DNA from: Polymyxa betae
Lineage: Eukaryota; Endomyxa; Phytomyxea; Plasmodiophorida; Plasmodiophoridae
Reading direction: 5' to 3'
NCBI GenBank assembly: GCA_003693705.1
Contig: RBZT01000633.1
Coordinates: 124,001-188,000 of the forward strand
Length of the DNA: 64,000 bases
The notes beneath the pieces were generated by a model. That model worked only from the letters and a program-made list of their open reading frames with translations, did no database searches and was not told the origin of the DNA. Shown piece after piece: positions 42,882 through 54,625 of the stretch (positions are counted from its first letter, which is position 1; every line of letters begins with the position of its first letter). A program made the position numbers and the translations under genes.

Positions 42882-45145
42882 ATGGACCTGAGACGTGAGT
42901 CATCGATCATTTGGCAAGGTCAATCAATGCCATCGGAAAACACCAGAACGATGTCGAAGTTTTCTCCAAAAATCCCCATGAAGCTCATAAACCCAGTTTT
43001 CCTGAAACGAATGCGAACTCTCTTCCGCCTGATTGGTCTTGCTGTAGTCTTCGATCGTCTGATGCTTGCATTAGAGAGGACATTCATGACCGCCTCTACT
43101 TTAGATGGCGGTAATGAAGCGCATTACGTTCTAGTATTCAACAATCGTTGCAAGAAATCCGATAAACGGCGTCAGGCGAAACTATCCCAGAAGAAGCGCC
43201 TTCTATCCGAGCTCCATGAAATCGGACTACAAACTGAAGAAATCAACTCTTCGTTTTGGAACGATACCGACTCAGAGGATGTCAGCGTGTATGCAGTTCG
43301 GTCAACATATGATGCTCTAATCCATTATGCAAAGCAAATGGATCTCAAGAAGCGCATCAAATCTACTGGAGCTCTGGTCCCATTCGACGCCTCCATTGGT
43401 CGCAAGTTTGCCGGCTATGCTCCTGGTGATGCCTCCTTGTTCACACAAACTGAACAGCAACGTATCACATTGTTCGCGATGCGCTCGATCCGGTACGACG
43501 ACGGCCGTGATCTGCTGAGCGTTGCCCAGCATAGCGGTGTTCTGAAACAGGTGTTTCCTTTATCCGATCCAGTTCAAGCTCGGGAGATTCTATGGTCGTG
43601 GTCCAAGGCGCCAGGCTCACTTCCTGTCATCAAACAAATCGCTGACTATTTCGGTACAGAGATTGCTTTCAGTTTCGTCTGGTTAGCAGCATATACTCGA
43701 TTCCTCTGGTTGCCGGCTCTGATCGGTGTTATCGTTCATCTGCTCGCTAATGATACGGCTGATGATCTCTGGTCCATGACATTCGCCGCCATTATGCCCA
43801 TCTTCGCCACCATCTTCCTCGAGCAATGGAAACGCCGCTCCAGTCGTCTCCAATACGAGCTGGGCGTGCACGATCTGGAGAGCTTTGAGCGTCCCCGTCC
43901 AGAATACAACCCTCAGGCGATCCGAATTCCGTGGACATCGTTGCAGATGACGCCGCGAGTTCGTAAGGCGATCATAACGGTGGCATCATTCCCCGTCATG
44001 GCCATCTTACTGATGGGTACCGCCGTAGCCATGCTGGTTCAGTTCCAGACACAGGAATTTCTGCAACGTAATCGTCCCGGATCCATGCTGGTCCATGCGC
44101 CATCCGTGCTGTTCAGTATCGTTCTGCCTCTACTCAATGAGGTTTATGTGAGAGTAACGACCTGGATCACCGATCTGGAGAATCACCGAACCCAGACGTC
44201 GTACCGATCCGCATTACTAACCCGACATATCGTATTGACATGTACGAGCTCATTTATGTCACTGTTCTATCTGCTGTTTTGGGTTCAAGACCTGGGGCGG
44301 GTACGTCAGCAACTAGCTGCACTATTGGTCTCATCACAACTTATCGGACAGTTCAAGGTTGGTTGGGTTTTGGATGCTTGATGCGATTCAGGGTTTTAGG
44401 GTTTGTACAGGAGGTTGGTTTGCCTGCTATCAATGGTATCGCCCGAGCTGTTCGCTCGAAGAAGACGTCCGATGAACTGCGACGTGATCGGGATCGGCTA
44501 CGTGCTGGACGTCGTGTTTCAGTCGACAGTCATACTGGACTGCGAAATATTCCCGCTATCGAAGATGAATCTGTCCGGGAACGTTTTCCCAATACTGACG
44601 ACGACTACTCGGAGATGATCATCCAGTTCGGCTATGTACGTGCGGTGTCGTACCAGCCCCCGCCGGGCATCCTCTCTGACATGAATGATTAGGTGTTCTT
44701 ATTTGGGTGGAGCTGGCCCTTAGCTGCCCTCTGTGCATTATTGAATAACCTGACAGAGATCCGGACCGATTGTTTCAAATTATGTATTGTTATGCAGAAA
44801 CCCGAATCACGTTCTGCTAATAATATTGGTGTGTGGTATTATGCATTAGAAGCTATTACTGTAGCAGCAGTGCTTACTAATACTGCTTTTATGTTCCTAC
44901 GTATATGTACTGGACAATCAGATGCATTCTTACCTGGATATGGAATCGGGGCGAAATTGGCTCTTATCATCATATTGGAACATGTGATCCTATTTGCGAA
45001 ATTTGCATTGGATTGGATGATATCAGATATACCAAGCGATATTCGTGATCAAATACATAGACATCAAGTGGACTTTGCAAGAGATCAAACACGACAATTG
45101 ATGGGATCTCGATCTTCAATCATCGAGAAAGCCAAAACTGCATAA
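42882..45145 (+). CDS. Anoctamin/TMEM16-family membrane protein
   Basis: TMEM16 proteins are Ca-activated chloride channels or lipid scramblases. The ATG at 42882 leads a soluble N-terminal domain (to about residue 240) with RTFMTASTLDGG and VFPLSDPVQAREILWSWSKA. Then come IKQIADYFGTEIAFSFVWLA (TM1), FLWLPALIGVIVHLLAN, AIMPIFATIFLEQWKRRSSR, VASFPVMAILLMGTAVAML, APSVLFSIVLPLLNEVYVRV, ENHRTQTSYRSALLTRHIVL and SFMSLFYLLFWVQDLGRV. After two introns the conserved late block reads DDDYSEMIIQFGYVFLFGWS, ALLNNLTEIRTDCFKLC, then a GVWYYALEAITVAAV span and LIIILEHVILFAKFALDW. EMIIQFGYV and NNLTEIRTD are TMEM16 hallmarks with acidic Ca-site residues (E in TEIR, E in LEHV). Channel versus scramblase activity is not decidable by eye. 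Confidence 0.88.
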
Positions 45146-45351
45146 TCCACAAAATTCCCATAAAAACTCCTCACACATTTCTGACATCGACTTTACAATC
45201 GTGAAATGTCGCACGAATCAAATCGAGATCGTTCTCTTTGTCTATCTTAATCAGAATCTTCGATCGCGACCAAGGTACCCCCCGTTAGTCATCATCGGAT
45301 CCCGGGAGGAGGGGGGCCTGTATCAACGCACCAGGCGCCGTACTGGTCCCG

Positions 45352-48300
45352 ATGGCCGACTCCACTACCAAGGTGGCATTACGGATCCGTGTCGAATTAG
45401 ACGATGGCCAGTTCGTCATGGTTCCAGTACGGCTGGGCGTTCCACCCCGGACGCAGGCCGAGCTGATCCAGAGCCAGTACGGCCAGCCCGCCGAACTCGT
45501 CGATGTCCTGGCAGGTCGTATTCAGGCCGCCCTTGACGACGCCCATCCGGCGCAATCCAACGCCCGTCGCCTGATCCGAGACGGCGTCGATGCCGCCCAG
45601 GACGTCGCCGAGCTCAGCTATCGCGAGTTCCCGCTGCGCCTCGACGAGACCGACGACGACGACGAATCGGATTGCGACGACGGCCAGGACGGCGGCTGGG
45701 AACCGCGGCGGCCATCGCCTGCCGGGCAGCGCAATGCCGGCGATGATCTGGTCGTACACGTCATGATCAACGATCACGACGAGGCCGTCTTAACTGTTGG
45801 ACACGGGGACGCCATCGCCGCCGCTGTCGACGAGTTCGTGGTCCAGCACGGCCTGTCCGCGTCTAAACGTCAGCTATTAACAGATCATGTTCTTGCACAT
45901 TTACCAATGGAGAGTATTGGCGCTCATACAATCGTAGCGGTTGTCACAGTTATGGTTCAAGATCGCTTTCTAGATCGTCTGGAGATCAGATCTCATGACG
46001 ATCTCGTTCAACGACTTCAGGTCTGGCAGCATCCCGTTTCTATCAAATGTGCCGGATGTCGTCTGATGATTTGGATCGTTCAGGAAATCGGAGATCGTAA
46101 TGAGTTCACACCGGTCCAACGGCGTCGTCTAACAGCCAGTCTGTTCGTGAACATGGAGCGTATTGAACTCAGTCTGGATCGTGATCGATGTCCAGCCACA
46201 TTTGTGATCCGCCTGGATGCGGGTGCTGGAGGCAGTACGACCCAGCTGGACGATGTTCTCTGCGATGACGATCTCATGTCCATGCTGAATGTTGATAAAG
46301 TTTTGGCATTCTGTGATCGTCGTCAAGTTGCGACGCGATCCCAACAACGCCATTCATTGGTTCAGGCGATCGCTGCCAGCCGACAACCAAACCCGGCCAC
46401 AGCCACCGCCGCCGTCATCGTCGATACCCCTCCGGAGCCCTGTTTATCGCTCAAGACCAGCACGGACATGTTCGAGCTCTTCAACGGCGACGACGTCCTC
46501 GATAAAATCGGCGCTTTTGCCGACCGCCACCTGCTCGACGATGATGCCCGCCTTGATCTGATCGCCGACGTCCTGTGTGCCCTATCGCAGCTATCTTCAT
46601 TCGACGCTGACTCCGCCCTGCAATTCGCTGATCGTCATCGTCTCAGCTGTGATCGACAAGCGCGACTTCTTCTCATCCATGAAATTGAACGTTTCCGATC
46701 GAGGAGTGCACCAACACCCTCTCAGGCGCCCTCCTTCAACAGCCGCCCGCAAATGCCAAAACCACATCGAAGATCACGATCAAGTCAATCGCAGGTGTTT
46801 CATCGGCTTTATGCTGAGCATTTGATACGTAGAAGGAAACATGAAAATAGTGAGACACGACATGAAAGGAAACCATCATCAGCTCGTAGTGCTGTTTGCG
46901 ATCGTCTCTATACTGAAGGTCGGCATCTGTTTATTCTGGATTGTGTTATTTCCAACATTATAAGACGATGTTTGCTCTGGATTCATTTTCTGTTTCTGCT
47001 CCTCAACGTGATAGTTAATTGAGTGTAACGTAACCTGTCATGTTCAGGTCTGAAATTTCTGCATCGTCGTAATCAGTCGTCTACGACGTCCATCAGTCTG
47101 GATGATGAGCTCACATTCCGACCTCACGTTGCATCCGATACGAAGCGACATCATCGGCGTCAGTTCTCATCTGGACGGACGTCATCCCGCACGCAGCAAC
47201 GTCAATTACAATATCTTATTGAACGCCAACACCAAGAGTACGAGCTCGTTCGTACTGGTCCCGTATAACCATTGACATCTGTTTGTAGAATGTCGGCCTG
47301 TACATTCCGTCCCGAAATTCGCAGCGATTTTCAGCCCCCTCAGGGACCAGTTCATGAGCGTCTCTATCGTGATGGGCAGGCACGATCGCAGCGCCAGGCC
47401 GCCCGGCAAGCTGTCGCCGAGGAAATCCAGCATGACAACCGCAACGGCTCCGATCCGAATTTCGTCGATCGGCTCCATAACCACAATGTCTATCAGAAGC
47501 AGGTAATACCGACCCTGGGTTGTCGGGGTGCGATCTGTGTGAATGAATGCCTTAATAGGCAATCGAATCATTTCGGAAGCGATATCATGATTTTGATGCG
47601 GATGGAAATCGCCTGTTTAATATCAGTGATTATATGGGAAATTCAACGCCACGAATGGAGCCGTCTCGGGTCGCCGACTATCTCTATTCGACGCCAACGC
47701 AGGCATCGCGACCGCCGGAATCCTCTTCGTCACTGCCACTTTCCAATCCGATTGAGGCGCGCTCTAACACCATTATCCGAAAGGTTGGCTACAATATTGA
47801 AGACCGGCAATCGAGCTGAACGATCTTAGGCTATTCAGAGCCGACTTCGACGATTGTATGCAGTATTGATGCATGATGGTGTTATTGATAGTCTGAGCGC
47901 ATTACGAATTAAGAGCGATCAGAGTCAGATTCCTCGACATTTGAGGACATTGGTAAAGGATGTTGTCACTGAAGGGACCAGTCAAGGAAGGACTATGAAT
48001 TTCGATCAGTTCTCTAAACAGGTCCTACAAGCATGTCAATGTACAGGTGTACTTCCATCAGATTTCATTGAGTCCAGGGTATTTACATTGTTGTGGTCGA
48101 CCATAGAATTGAATAGTCAATCAATTATACAGAAGTCGGAAGGAACCAACGAACCTGCTGTGAAGAAATCAGTAAAGAAGAAGCCAGAACGTGACGTCTT
48201 CAATGAGTTATATCGAGGATCTCGAACCTTGAAAGACAGAAGATTTGTGCTACAGTATAAAGCAATGGCTTTAGAATCAGGTAAGAGCAAAATTATGGAG

Positions 48301-48390
48301 TTTGGTCACTGTCCTGAGACGAGCTTAGCGAGGAGTTCGTCCGAGGATCGACGAGACAAACACATTTCAGGATCATTAACAGCGAGATAG
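45352..48390 (+). CDS. Long repeat protein with FxPxI motifs, possibly cytoskeletal/ciliary
   Basis: Exon 1 (45352-46919) encodes ~520 residues containing at least four divergent copies of a module made of a beta-like strand and a helix: VALRIRVELDDGQFVMVPVR with ELVDVLAGRIQAALD; LVVHVMINDHDEAVLTVGHGD with FVVQHGLSASKRQLL; VLAFCDRRQVATRSQQRHSL; and IGAFADRHLLDDDARLDLIA followed by ALQFADRHRLSCDRQARLLL. Later exons are Arg-rich with repeats of the type VFHRLYAEHLIRRRKHE, VCDRLYTEGLKFLHRRN, VHERLYRDGQARSQRQ and motifs DELTFRPHV and CTFRPEIRS. Near the end an EF-hand-like YHDFDADGNRLFNISDY and FDQFSKQVLQACQ appear. Such FxPxI plus RLYxD arrays are frequent in protist flagellar or cytoskeletal proteins. 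GC content differs sharply between blocks. The joint near 47270 did not keep frame, so two genes are possible. Confidence 0.6.
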
Positions 48391-48448
48391 AGAACTGATC
48401 ATTGATTTACAATAAATATTAAAGGATAGGTCTACAATCTGTATATCG

Positions 48449-49498
48449 CTAGTGGTCATCTGTAATATCGCGGCCGGAATGCACGATGATTCGATCATCG
48501 CCACCTGCTTCAAGATTACTGATCCCGTGCTCGATATTGGGATGCGTGAAAATGGCATTGGTTGAATTCCTTTTACGTTCAAAGAACGGGAATTTTCGAT
48601 TACTTGTAACTAGCATATATATGGACCAGATGGCGATGATGGCGGCAGCAACAATCTTGACGATATTGAACGAATGGTATAGAAGCAGCGACGAAAAGCT
48701 TCTCGGAATGAATTCCGTATTCGGATACGATGGTGCAGACAGCACAATAATGGTTTCCTGTAGGATGACGGGAACAAAAACGAGCCATATGATCCCTGCC
48801 AATATCACAATCCATCGCATAAGCCGTCCCGCTCGCAAACGAATCTGTAAAGAGACCGCACTGCTGATACCCATTTCGACATTCGACATTCGCTTCACAA
48901 TACCATAGGCGAAGATCGCAGCTGAACCATATGTAGCAGCCAGCGTAATAATTGTCAATAGTAGAGGAATACCTTTCAAATAGCGAGTATAGCGATGGGA
49001 CAATGTCAGTTGCAGTAAAGGAATGCCAATCCAGACAATAACAGCGATGCATTGGCTGATGCTATAGATGCGAGTAATCAGACTAATATGAGATAAGCCG
49101 CTGTCGCTGAGAAGCAGCATACTTCGCATCGATCGGAAAACGAAACTTAGCGCTACCGAGAGCAGAATTAATGAGGTGAATGCTGAGCCAAGATCGAGCA
49201 TGGGAGTGCTAATAAGCCCATAGTATCCCAATGGGTCAGGAGTTAGTAAAACAAACACAATCATAGAGCTTGCAATACGAATCAGTACAGGATCTGGTCT
49301 ATTCAACGATGGGAGAGCGACTGGCCTATTCCTATTGCACTTCCATGCAATTGATGCAAAAGTGGGTACAGCAACGGTGGTTGTCAAAACCGAATAAAGC
49401 AGAACATAATTGGAATATATCGATCCAAGCTGGTCCGCTATTGTAGCCGTACATGAAGGTGGTATTAATGGAAACTGGCAAGATGCTCTGGCCGCCAT
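48449..49498 (-). CDS. Seven-span membrane protein, GPCR-like topology
   Basis: A single-exon minus-strand frame from the ATG at 49498 (MAARASCQFPLIPPS; an in-frame upstream ATG at 49621 exists). Seven hydrophobic segments are evenly spaced: NYVLLYSVLTTTVAVPTFAS, IRIASSMIVFVLLTPDPLGY, LGSAFTSLILLSVALSFVFR, SISQCIAVIVWIGIPLLQL, GIPLLLTIITLAATYGSAAI, RWIVILAGIIWLVFVPVILQ and NIVKIVAAAIIAIWSIYMLV, with basic residues in the loops between spans 5 and 6 and a polar C-tail ending GRDITDDH. Topology resembles GPCR or THH1/TOM1-like plant proteins, but no DRY or NPxxY motif is seen and I cannot assign a family. Confidence 0.6.
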   Translation of the reverse strand: MAARASCQFPLIPPSCTATIADQLGSIYSNYVLLYSVLTTTVAVPTFASIAWKCNRNRPVALPSLNRPDPVLIRIASSMIVFVLLTPDPLGYYGLISTPMLDLGSAFTSLILLSVALSFVFRSMRSMLLLSDSGLSHISLITRIYSISQCIAVIVWIGIPLLQLTLSHRYTRYLKGIPLLLTIITLAATYGSAAIFAYGIVKRMSNVEMGISSAVSLQIRLRAGRLMRWIVILAGIIWLVFVPVILQETIIVLSAPSYPNTEFIPRSFSSLLLYHSFNIVKIVAAAIIAIWSIYMLVTSNRKFPFFERKRNSTNAIFTHPNIEHGISNLEAGGDDRIIVHSGRDITDDH

Positions 49499-49985
49499 CT
49501 TCACAAATTTCTCGCGTAGGGCAGCGGTCCAGTATACACCTGGATACAAACCCAGGAAATGCAACGTTCCAGATCGTGCTGCCCTGCAGTTAGTCTCACT
49601 CAGTCGGGAATGCAGCTTCAAGTCACTCCCGCATGCAATTCAACCGAGACTCTTCGTTTCCGAGTGGTCACCGCCCATGATGTCTATCGAACGGTGCCCG
49701 CCAGGACGTTCCAACGTCTTCACCGGCGCCCTTATCTCCAGGAGAGAAGGAGATAGAAGGACGACGACGAACGAACGACGAATAGAAAATGAAACGTGAA
49801 AGCTGAGTTTCTTCACAAGTCACTAAGTACAAACACCTGCGGGGTGATGGGGGCGCGGCCACGCAGTGTCGTCCATAATGACAAGTTGAACGGATCGGGA
49901 AGTCGCCCCACGTTCTCCTTTCCAACGACAAGCCAGGGAGACGAGTCATTATTGCATTTATTGGTTATAACAGCTTTCTGGTGTC
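49499..49985. other. Divergent intergenic region
   Basis: About 490 bp between the start of the 7-span protein gene (minus) and the presumed start of the deubiquitinase gene (plus). Long frames on the plus strand here are antisense to the 7-span gene's 5' end and look like shadows. Nothing else is supported. Confidence 0.35.
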
Positions 49986-52900
49986 ATGGTCGAGTCGATA
50001 TCCGAGCCAAGCGATTCGGCACAGAGCCTAGGATGTCCAAATAAGCAGCGCAACGGCATCTTGGTTGCTTATGATCAGCGACCATTCCCGAAAAAGGGTT
50101 GGAAATTCGATGCTTACATCAAGTTTTTTAGTAACAGACCGCAGGCGAAATTTGGTATTTGATCTCCTCAAAATGGTGGCAAACGTATATAGTTCATGGC
50201 ATCCCCACAACTACGTTAGACAGTTCTGATATCCTTGATCCTGATACGAAAAGATTAAAACCAAACCTCTTTGAAGGTCTGCAAGCTTAGCTTACCCATT
50301 CAGCGAAAGCCTAATCATGAATTTCACGTAGGACCGGACAGTGACTACCTTCTCATCGACAACGATCTGTGGCAGCAAATAAAATCCGGGCTTGAGGTGC
50401 TGCCTGGCTCCGAAATAGCGAGGAGTGTGATTGAAGCATCGAATGGTAGCGCCCGAGTGGAGGTATACCCATTTGAATTTCAAGTCCGAGCCAGACGAAT
50501 GAATGGAACTGAAAATGTGAATTACGTCTCGACACGCCGTATGCTCCGAATTCAATTATTGTTCAGATGGAGGAATGGACCCATGTCACATATAGCTGCA
50601 AAGATACCATGAGGTCGATTCTGAATTCTGTTGTCAAAATTCTGGAGATCCCTCCTGGCAGCGATATGCTTTGGAAGAGGAGGCCTCAGTATAACCTTGC
50701 ATGTTCTGAATTACATCGCACCTGATGGCTGGTAGGGACAGTGTGGACACAGACTTCCAGCTTGTGGATCTTGAAAATATTTCTTCTTGCGGAGAAGATA
50801 ACACTACGTTAGATCAGGTCAATGTTGCCCATAATGATTACATTGTAGTTGAGTACAAAAGTCCTAATGGTACTTTGCTGCTATTATTTTCTTGTGTCTG
50901 TCTTCTGATGGTTTTGGCTCAGTATCCTGGGCAGACGATTTACCATTGACGTCTTCTTTAGAGAAAAGGAAATTCTCATTGGGAAGTACTGTATCGGTTT
51001 TTCTTTTGGAGAAATGGGTTGATGGCAAAATTATCGAAGTTAATCAACTTGCTGAAAAGGTCTCTAGATTTTACTGGATTTACTGTTCGCTTAAATTGAA
51101 GTCAGGTTCTTGTACAACCTGATAATCTTCCAGAGAATTATGCTAGATATTATACTTTTAACTCCGAAGAAATCAAAAAGAAAGATGAGATTCAGTCAGC
51201 GAAACCCAAACCCCCATCATCCCCCGATTCGTCGACTTCGTCCGGAAGGTTGGATGGTTAAAAAGTCTCTCGCAGTGTATTTATTTTTGTAGTTTTACTC
51301 GAAGCAAAAGGGTTCTGGATGGCGAATTGACATCAGGTGCAAATGGCTCAGTACCTGTAGCATCTCGCCTAAGATTAGGGCGCGGGATTAAAGGCTTGCA
51401 AAATTTAGGCAACACGTAGAACACTTTTCTATGCTTTTTGTTTTGCTTATTTTCACCAGATGTTTTATGGCATCCACATTACAATGTTTGAACAGAACGA
51501 AGCCCTTTACAGAATATTTCATCTCAAAGTAAGCGCAGCTTAGAACTCCATGGATGATTGATGATTCACACATAGTCTGTACAGGAACTATGCTCGTGAT
51601 TTAAATTTTACTAACCCACTTGGATTAAAAGGACAGCTTGCTAAAGAATATGCCAAGCTTCTGCATGATATCTGGTTCGAGCCTCCGGACAGGTGGTTGT
51701 ATTTGAAGATGCTCTCAATACTTCCCAAATATAATGTTTTAGGCCCAGTGGAGGTTCATCGTCGATTGCTCCCTTCGGCATAAAGAAGGTGATTGCTACT
51801 CATGCACCAATGTTCTCTGGATTCCGGCAGCATGACTCCCAGGTTCGTCTCCGATCATAAAATATATTATTAGTCAACAGAAATCTTACAGGAGTTGCTT
51901 GCTTTCTTATTAGACGGACTTCATGAGGATGTTAATCTTGTTACTAATAAGCCATACACGACAACTGTTGAAAGCAATGGGCGTGACGACGAAGTCGTTG
52001 CTGAAGAGGTCTATATGATAACTCACAAGCTGTTGATTGTTGCTCTAATTTCTTTATTCAGGCTTGGAATACGTATCTGGCAAGAAATCGCTCGATTGTC
52101 GTCGATCTGTTTCAAGGCCAGTTGAAATCCACTGTGATATGTCCTAACTGCCAGCGCGTTTCAGTGACCTTCGGTGGGCTTACGCTTGTCTGCAGATTAT
52201 CACTATTACTGATGCTGTCTTGTTTAGATCCCATGATGTATTTATCATTGCCTTTGACTGCACTTGATATTCGCTGTCTTTCAGTCACTATAATTTATGC
52301 AGATATCACTAAGAAACCTGTTGTTAAGACTCTGGAGGTACTATATTCCCACTAATTTCATGCAACGATTTCTCATAGCAAAACAGTTTCCCAAACGGGG
52401 ATATGTGACTGATATGGTCGCTGTCATTGGCCAACGGGCAGGGATCAGGCCAGACCAGCTTACGATCTGCGAAATTTATGCAAACGACGTGATTAAAGTT
52501 TTTTCTGCTACAGAGAAGGTATTCTTTGTGTTCATCTTCTGTGCGATTTTAACTATTCAATTAGATCTCTGCGATCCAATCTTCCGATATTATCTTCGCC
52601 TATGAATTTCGTATTGAGGTTCCTAACCTTCCGCTTTCATGGTAATCTTTCTGTAAGATCCTCTGTATCAACTTACTGTAAACTTCTCAGGGTGAAACAT
52701 GCTCATGTTTCTTCGCCTAATAGTACAATGCTCCCGATTAACTCGAGCGCTTTCTTTGCATATCCGCGCCCTATTTTCATTCCTCAGGGAACGTTATTGT
52801 CTACTGTTCATTCCGATGTGCTGGAAGCTGCTTCGTCTCTATGCACTTCACAATCAACGAAACTGTCTGCAGACGACATAATCATCAAAATTGTTCCAAA

Positions 52901-53752
52901 ATCTCCCGGATTTTCCTACAGTCAGCAAGTAATTCATAGCAATGATGCCTCCGTACCTAATTTTCACAGAGTGCTTGCTTTTATTTAAACTGGTTTTCAG
53001 GAATGGAGCTTTCCGTCTAAAGTTCCATGCGACATCGTTGTCCATTGGAGTGCTCAAGCCCATGCATTCAAGTACGATAGTTCGCAAAATCTCATGATAC
53101 GCTCTCTGTCCTCGCATCGTCAAGCGTCACCCGATGTCACTTTGCAAGATTGTATCGAACTTTTTACTGCAGAGGAGGTTTTGAGTAAAGATGATCAATG
53201 GTGAGTGAAATGTTTGCTCTGTAAAGGTCGATTAATCTTCCTCTGCAGGTATTGCTCTACGTGTAAAGAACACCAACAGGCCACGAAGAAATTTGAGTTG
53301 TGGAGGTTGCCCAAGATCTTAATCGTTCATCTAAAGCGATTTCAATATACGACTTATTCAAGAAGCAAACTAGATAATTATGTTGATTATCCGACCGAAG
53401 GATTAGATTTGACTCAGTAATGGCTAATGAGACACGTTTTTTGATTTCATAAGTTCTCCGTTCAGATTCGTGAAAGGACCGCAACGAGACTCTCCTGTCA
53501 TCTATGATTTGTATGCAATATCAAACCATTACGGAGGCTTTGGTAAATCTTTCTGTTCGGAATATGGCCTAGATTTCAAAGCTTGTAACGTTAGGTGGAG
53601 GGCATTATACTGCATATGGGAAGGTTTCGGATAATCAGTGGTATTCCTTTGACGACTCATCTACCCACCCTATATCTGTTGATCAGATAAAGACACGAGC
53701 TGCGTATGTGCTCTTTTATCAGCTTCGGGAAAATGCAGACAATCCTACTTAA
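49986..53752 (+). CDS. Ubiquitin-specific protease, USP4/11/15 type with DUSP domain
   Basis: A cysteine protease that removes ubiquitin. The N-terminal DUSP domain reads [16 protein letters not shown], then after a short intron [20 protein letters not shown] and [14 protein letters not shown]. The USP core starts [11 protein letters not shown] and, across an intron ending at 51459, [20 protein letters not shown] with the catalytic Cys at 51461-51463. Later blocks: [83 protein letters not shown] (split), zinc-ribbon [35 protein letters not shown], the His box [11 protein letters not shown] (about 53600) and WYSFDDS. It ends at TAA 53752. All catalytic residues are visible. At least ten short introns; the region between the DUSP exon and 49986 is provisional. 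Confidence 0.87.
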
Positions 53753-53770
53753 ATAAAATATATCTATATA

Positions 53771-53840
53771 GACTTGTTAATTATTGGTTGATATAGATTG
53801 TTGATTATTGGTTGATAGATTTGTTGATTATTGGTTGGTT
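53771..53840. repeat. Three imperfect ~24-bp tandem repeats
   Basis: Three degenerate head-to-tail copies of a unit with core TTGTTGATTATTGGTTGATA, starting near 53771, 53794 and 53818, immediately after the deubiquitinase stop, probably within its 3' untranslated region or terminator. Confidence 0.8.
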
Positions 53841-53924
53841 GCTGGTGAGATCTGGCCTCAATGGCGGCATGGGGATGAAAACATTCTCGGGTGCTAAAAC
53901 AAATTACAATGTCATATCTGAAGG

Positions 53925-54092
53925 CTACGTATCGAGTTCACCTAAATAACATGTATCCGATAGTTCAGGTTTGGAATCATCAGCGACACGTTCTGTCATA
54001 ATACGTCCAAGATCGACAACGCTTCCGGGAGGGCATTGGTGTTTCTGATAAGAATGTGATGCAGAATGACCGTCGCTCTGCTTAAACGACAT
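53925..54092 (-). CDS. Possible 55-residue protein
   Basis: An ATG-to-TAG frame on the minus strand beginning MSFKQSDGHSASHSYQKHQ and ending SDTCYLGELDT. Composition is polar and coding-like with an acidic end. There is no hydrophobic segment. I do not recognise it; it may be a small protein or the last exon of a larger gene whose upstream exons I could not find. Confidence 0.3.
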   Translation of the reverse strand: MSFKQSDGHSASHSYQKHQCPPGSVVDLGRIMTERVADDSKPELSDTCYLGELDT

Positions 54093-54625
54093 GTTCTTGG
54101 CCTAAGCGATTTTGAATCAGTGTCACCCCTTTCTCTACTGGGCAGCAAAAACGCGAACCCCAACCACTTCAAAGTTCAAAAATCCGATTCGCAATAAAGA
54201 GATGTTTTCCGCATTCGAAAATTCCATTGCAGTTGTTTTTTTGAGACTATTGCCAATCTTTCGATTAACGAAAACGTTACCTACAAGAGTTTCGATCGGA
54301 TTTGTAGTGTTTAATTCAAGGATCCTATCAAATGCCAAGATTAGCAGATACCATTTAAAGGAGACAATCGCATTCACCAAGAAAATCAACTCTCTTCTGA
54401 TGGCTAATCAAGGTTGACAATCTCGTCAATTAAGGCAGATTAACTCTTGCCTGCTTGGCTCGGCAAAGCCCACGTTACCAACCGTCCATCTTGCGTAACC
54501 GGAAACATCACGGAATCGTAGAATCAGCTGGCTTCTCTGTTAAGGCTGATCGAACATGGCACCAATCAAAAGACGATTCCCAACCAGGTCGTTGATCACT
54601 TTGCTGCTTCAACGCTAATATCAGC
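54093..54625. other. Upstream region of the CAP-protein gene
   Basis: About 530 bp with overlapping frames on both strands (for example 54112-54417 plus and 54135-54389 minus) that are mirror images and lack any domain. Probably untranslated or promoter sequence of the secreted CAP-protein gene. Confidence 0.35.

Noticed and set aside
44385-44405. TTTTAGGG repeats resembling a plant-type telomere unit
   Set aside because: Only about two degenerate copies inside an anoctamin intron; no array.
47260-47300. Short intron (27-41 nt) joining the two halves of the repeat protein near 47270
   Set aside because: None of the available GT donors gives the frame that encodes the CTFRPEIRS motif, so the junction is left open and two genes remain possible.
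49410-49799. A 129-codon plus-strand frame
   Set aside because: It is antisense to the 5' end of the seven-span protein gene and shows no domain; it looks like a shadow frame.
54112-54417. Overlapping plus and minus frames of 101 and 84 codons
   Set aside because: They mirror each other, lack domains and have no splice partners.
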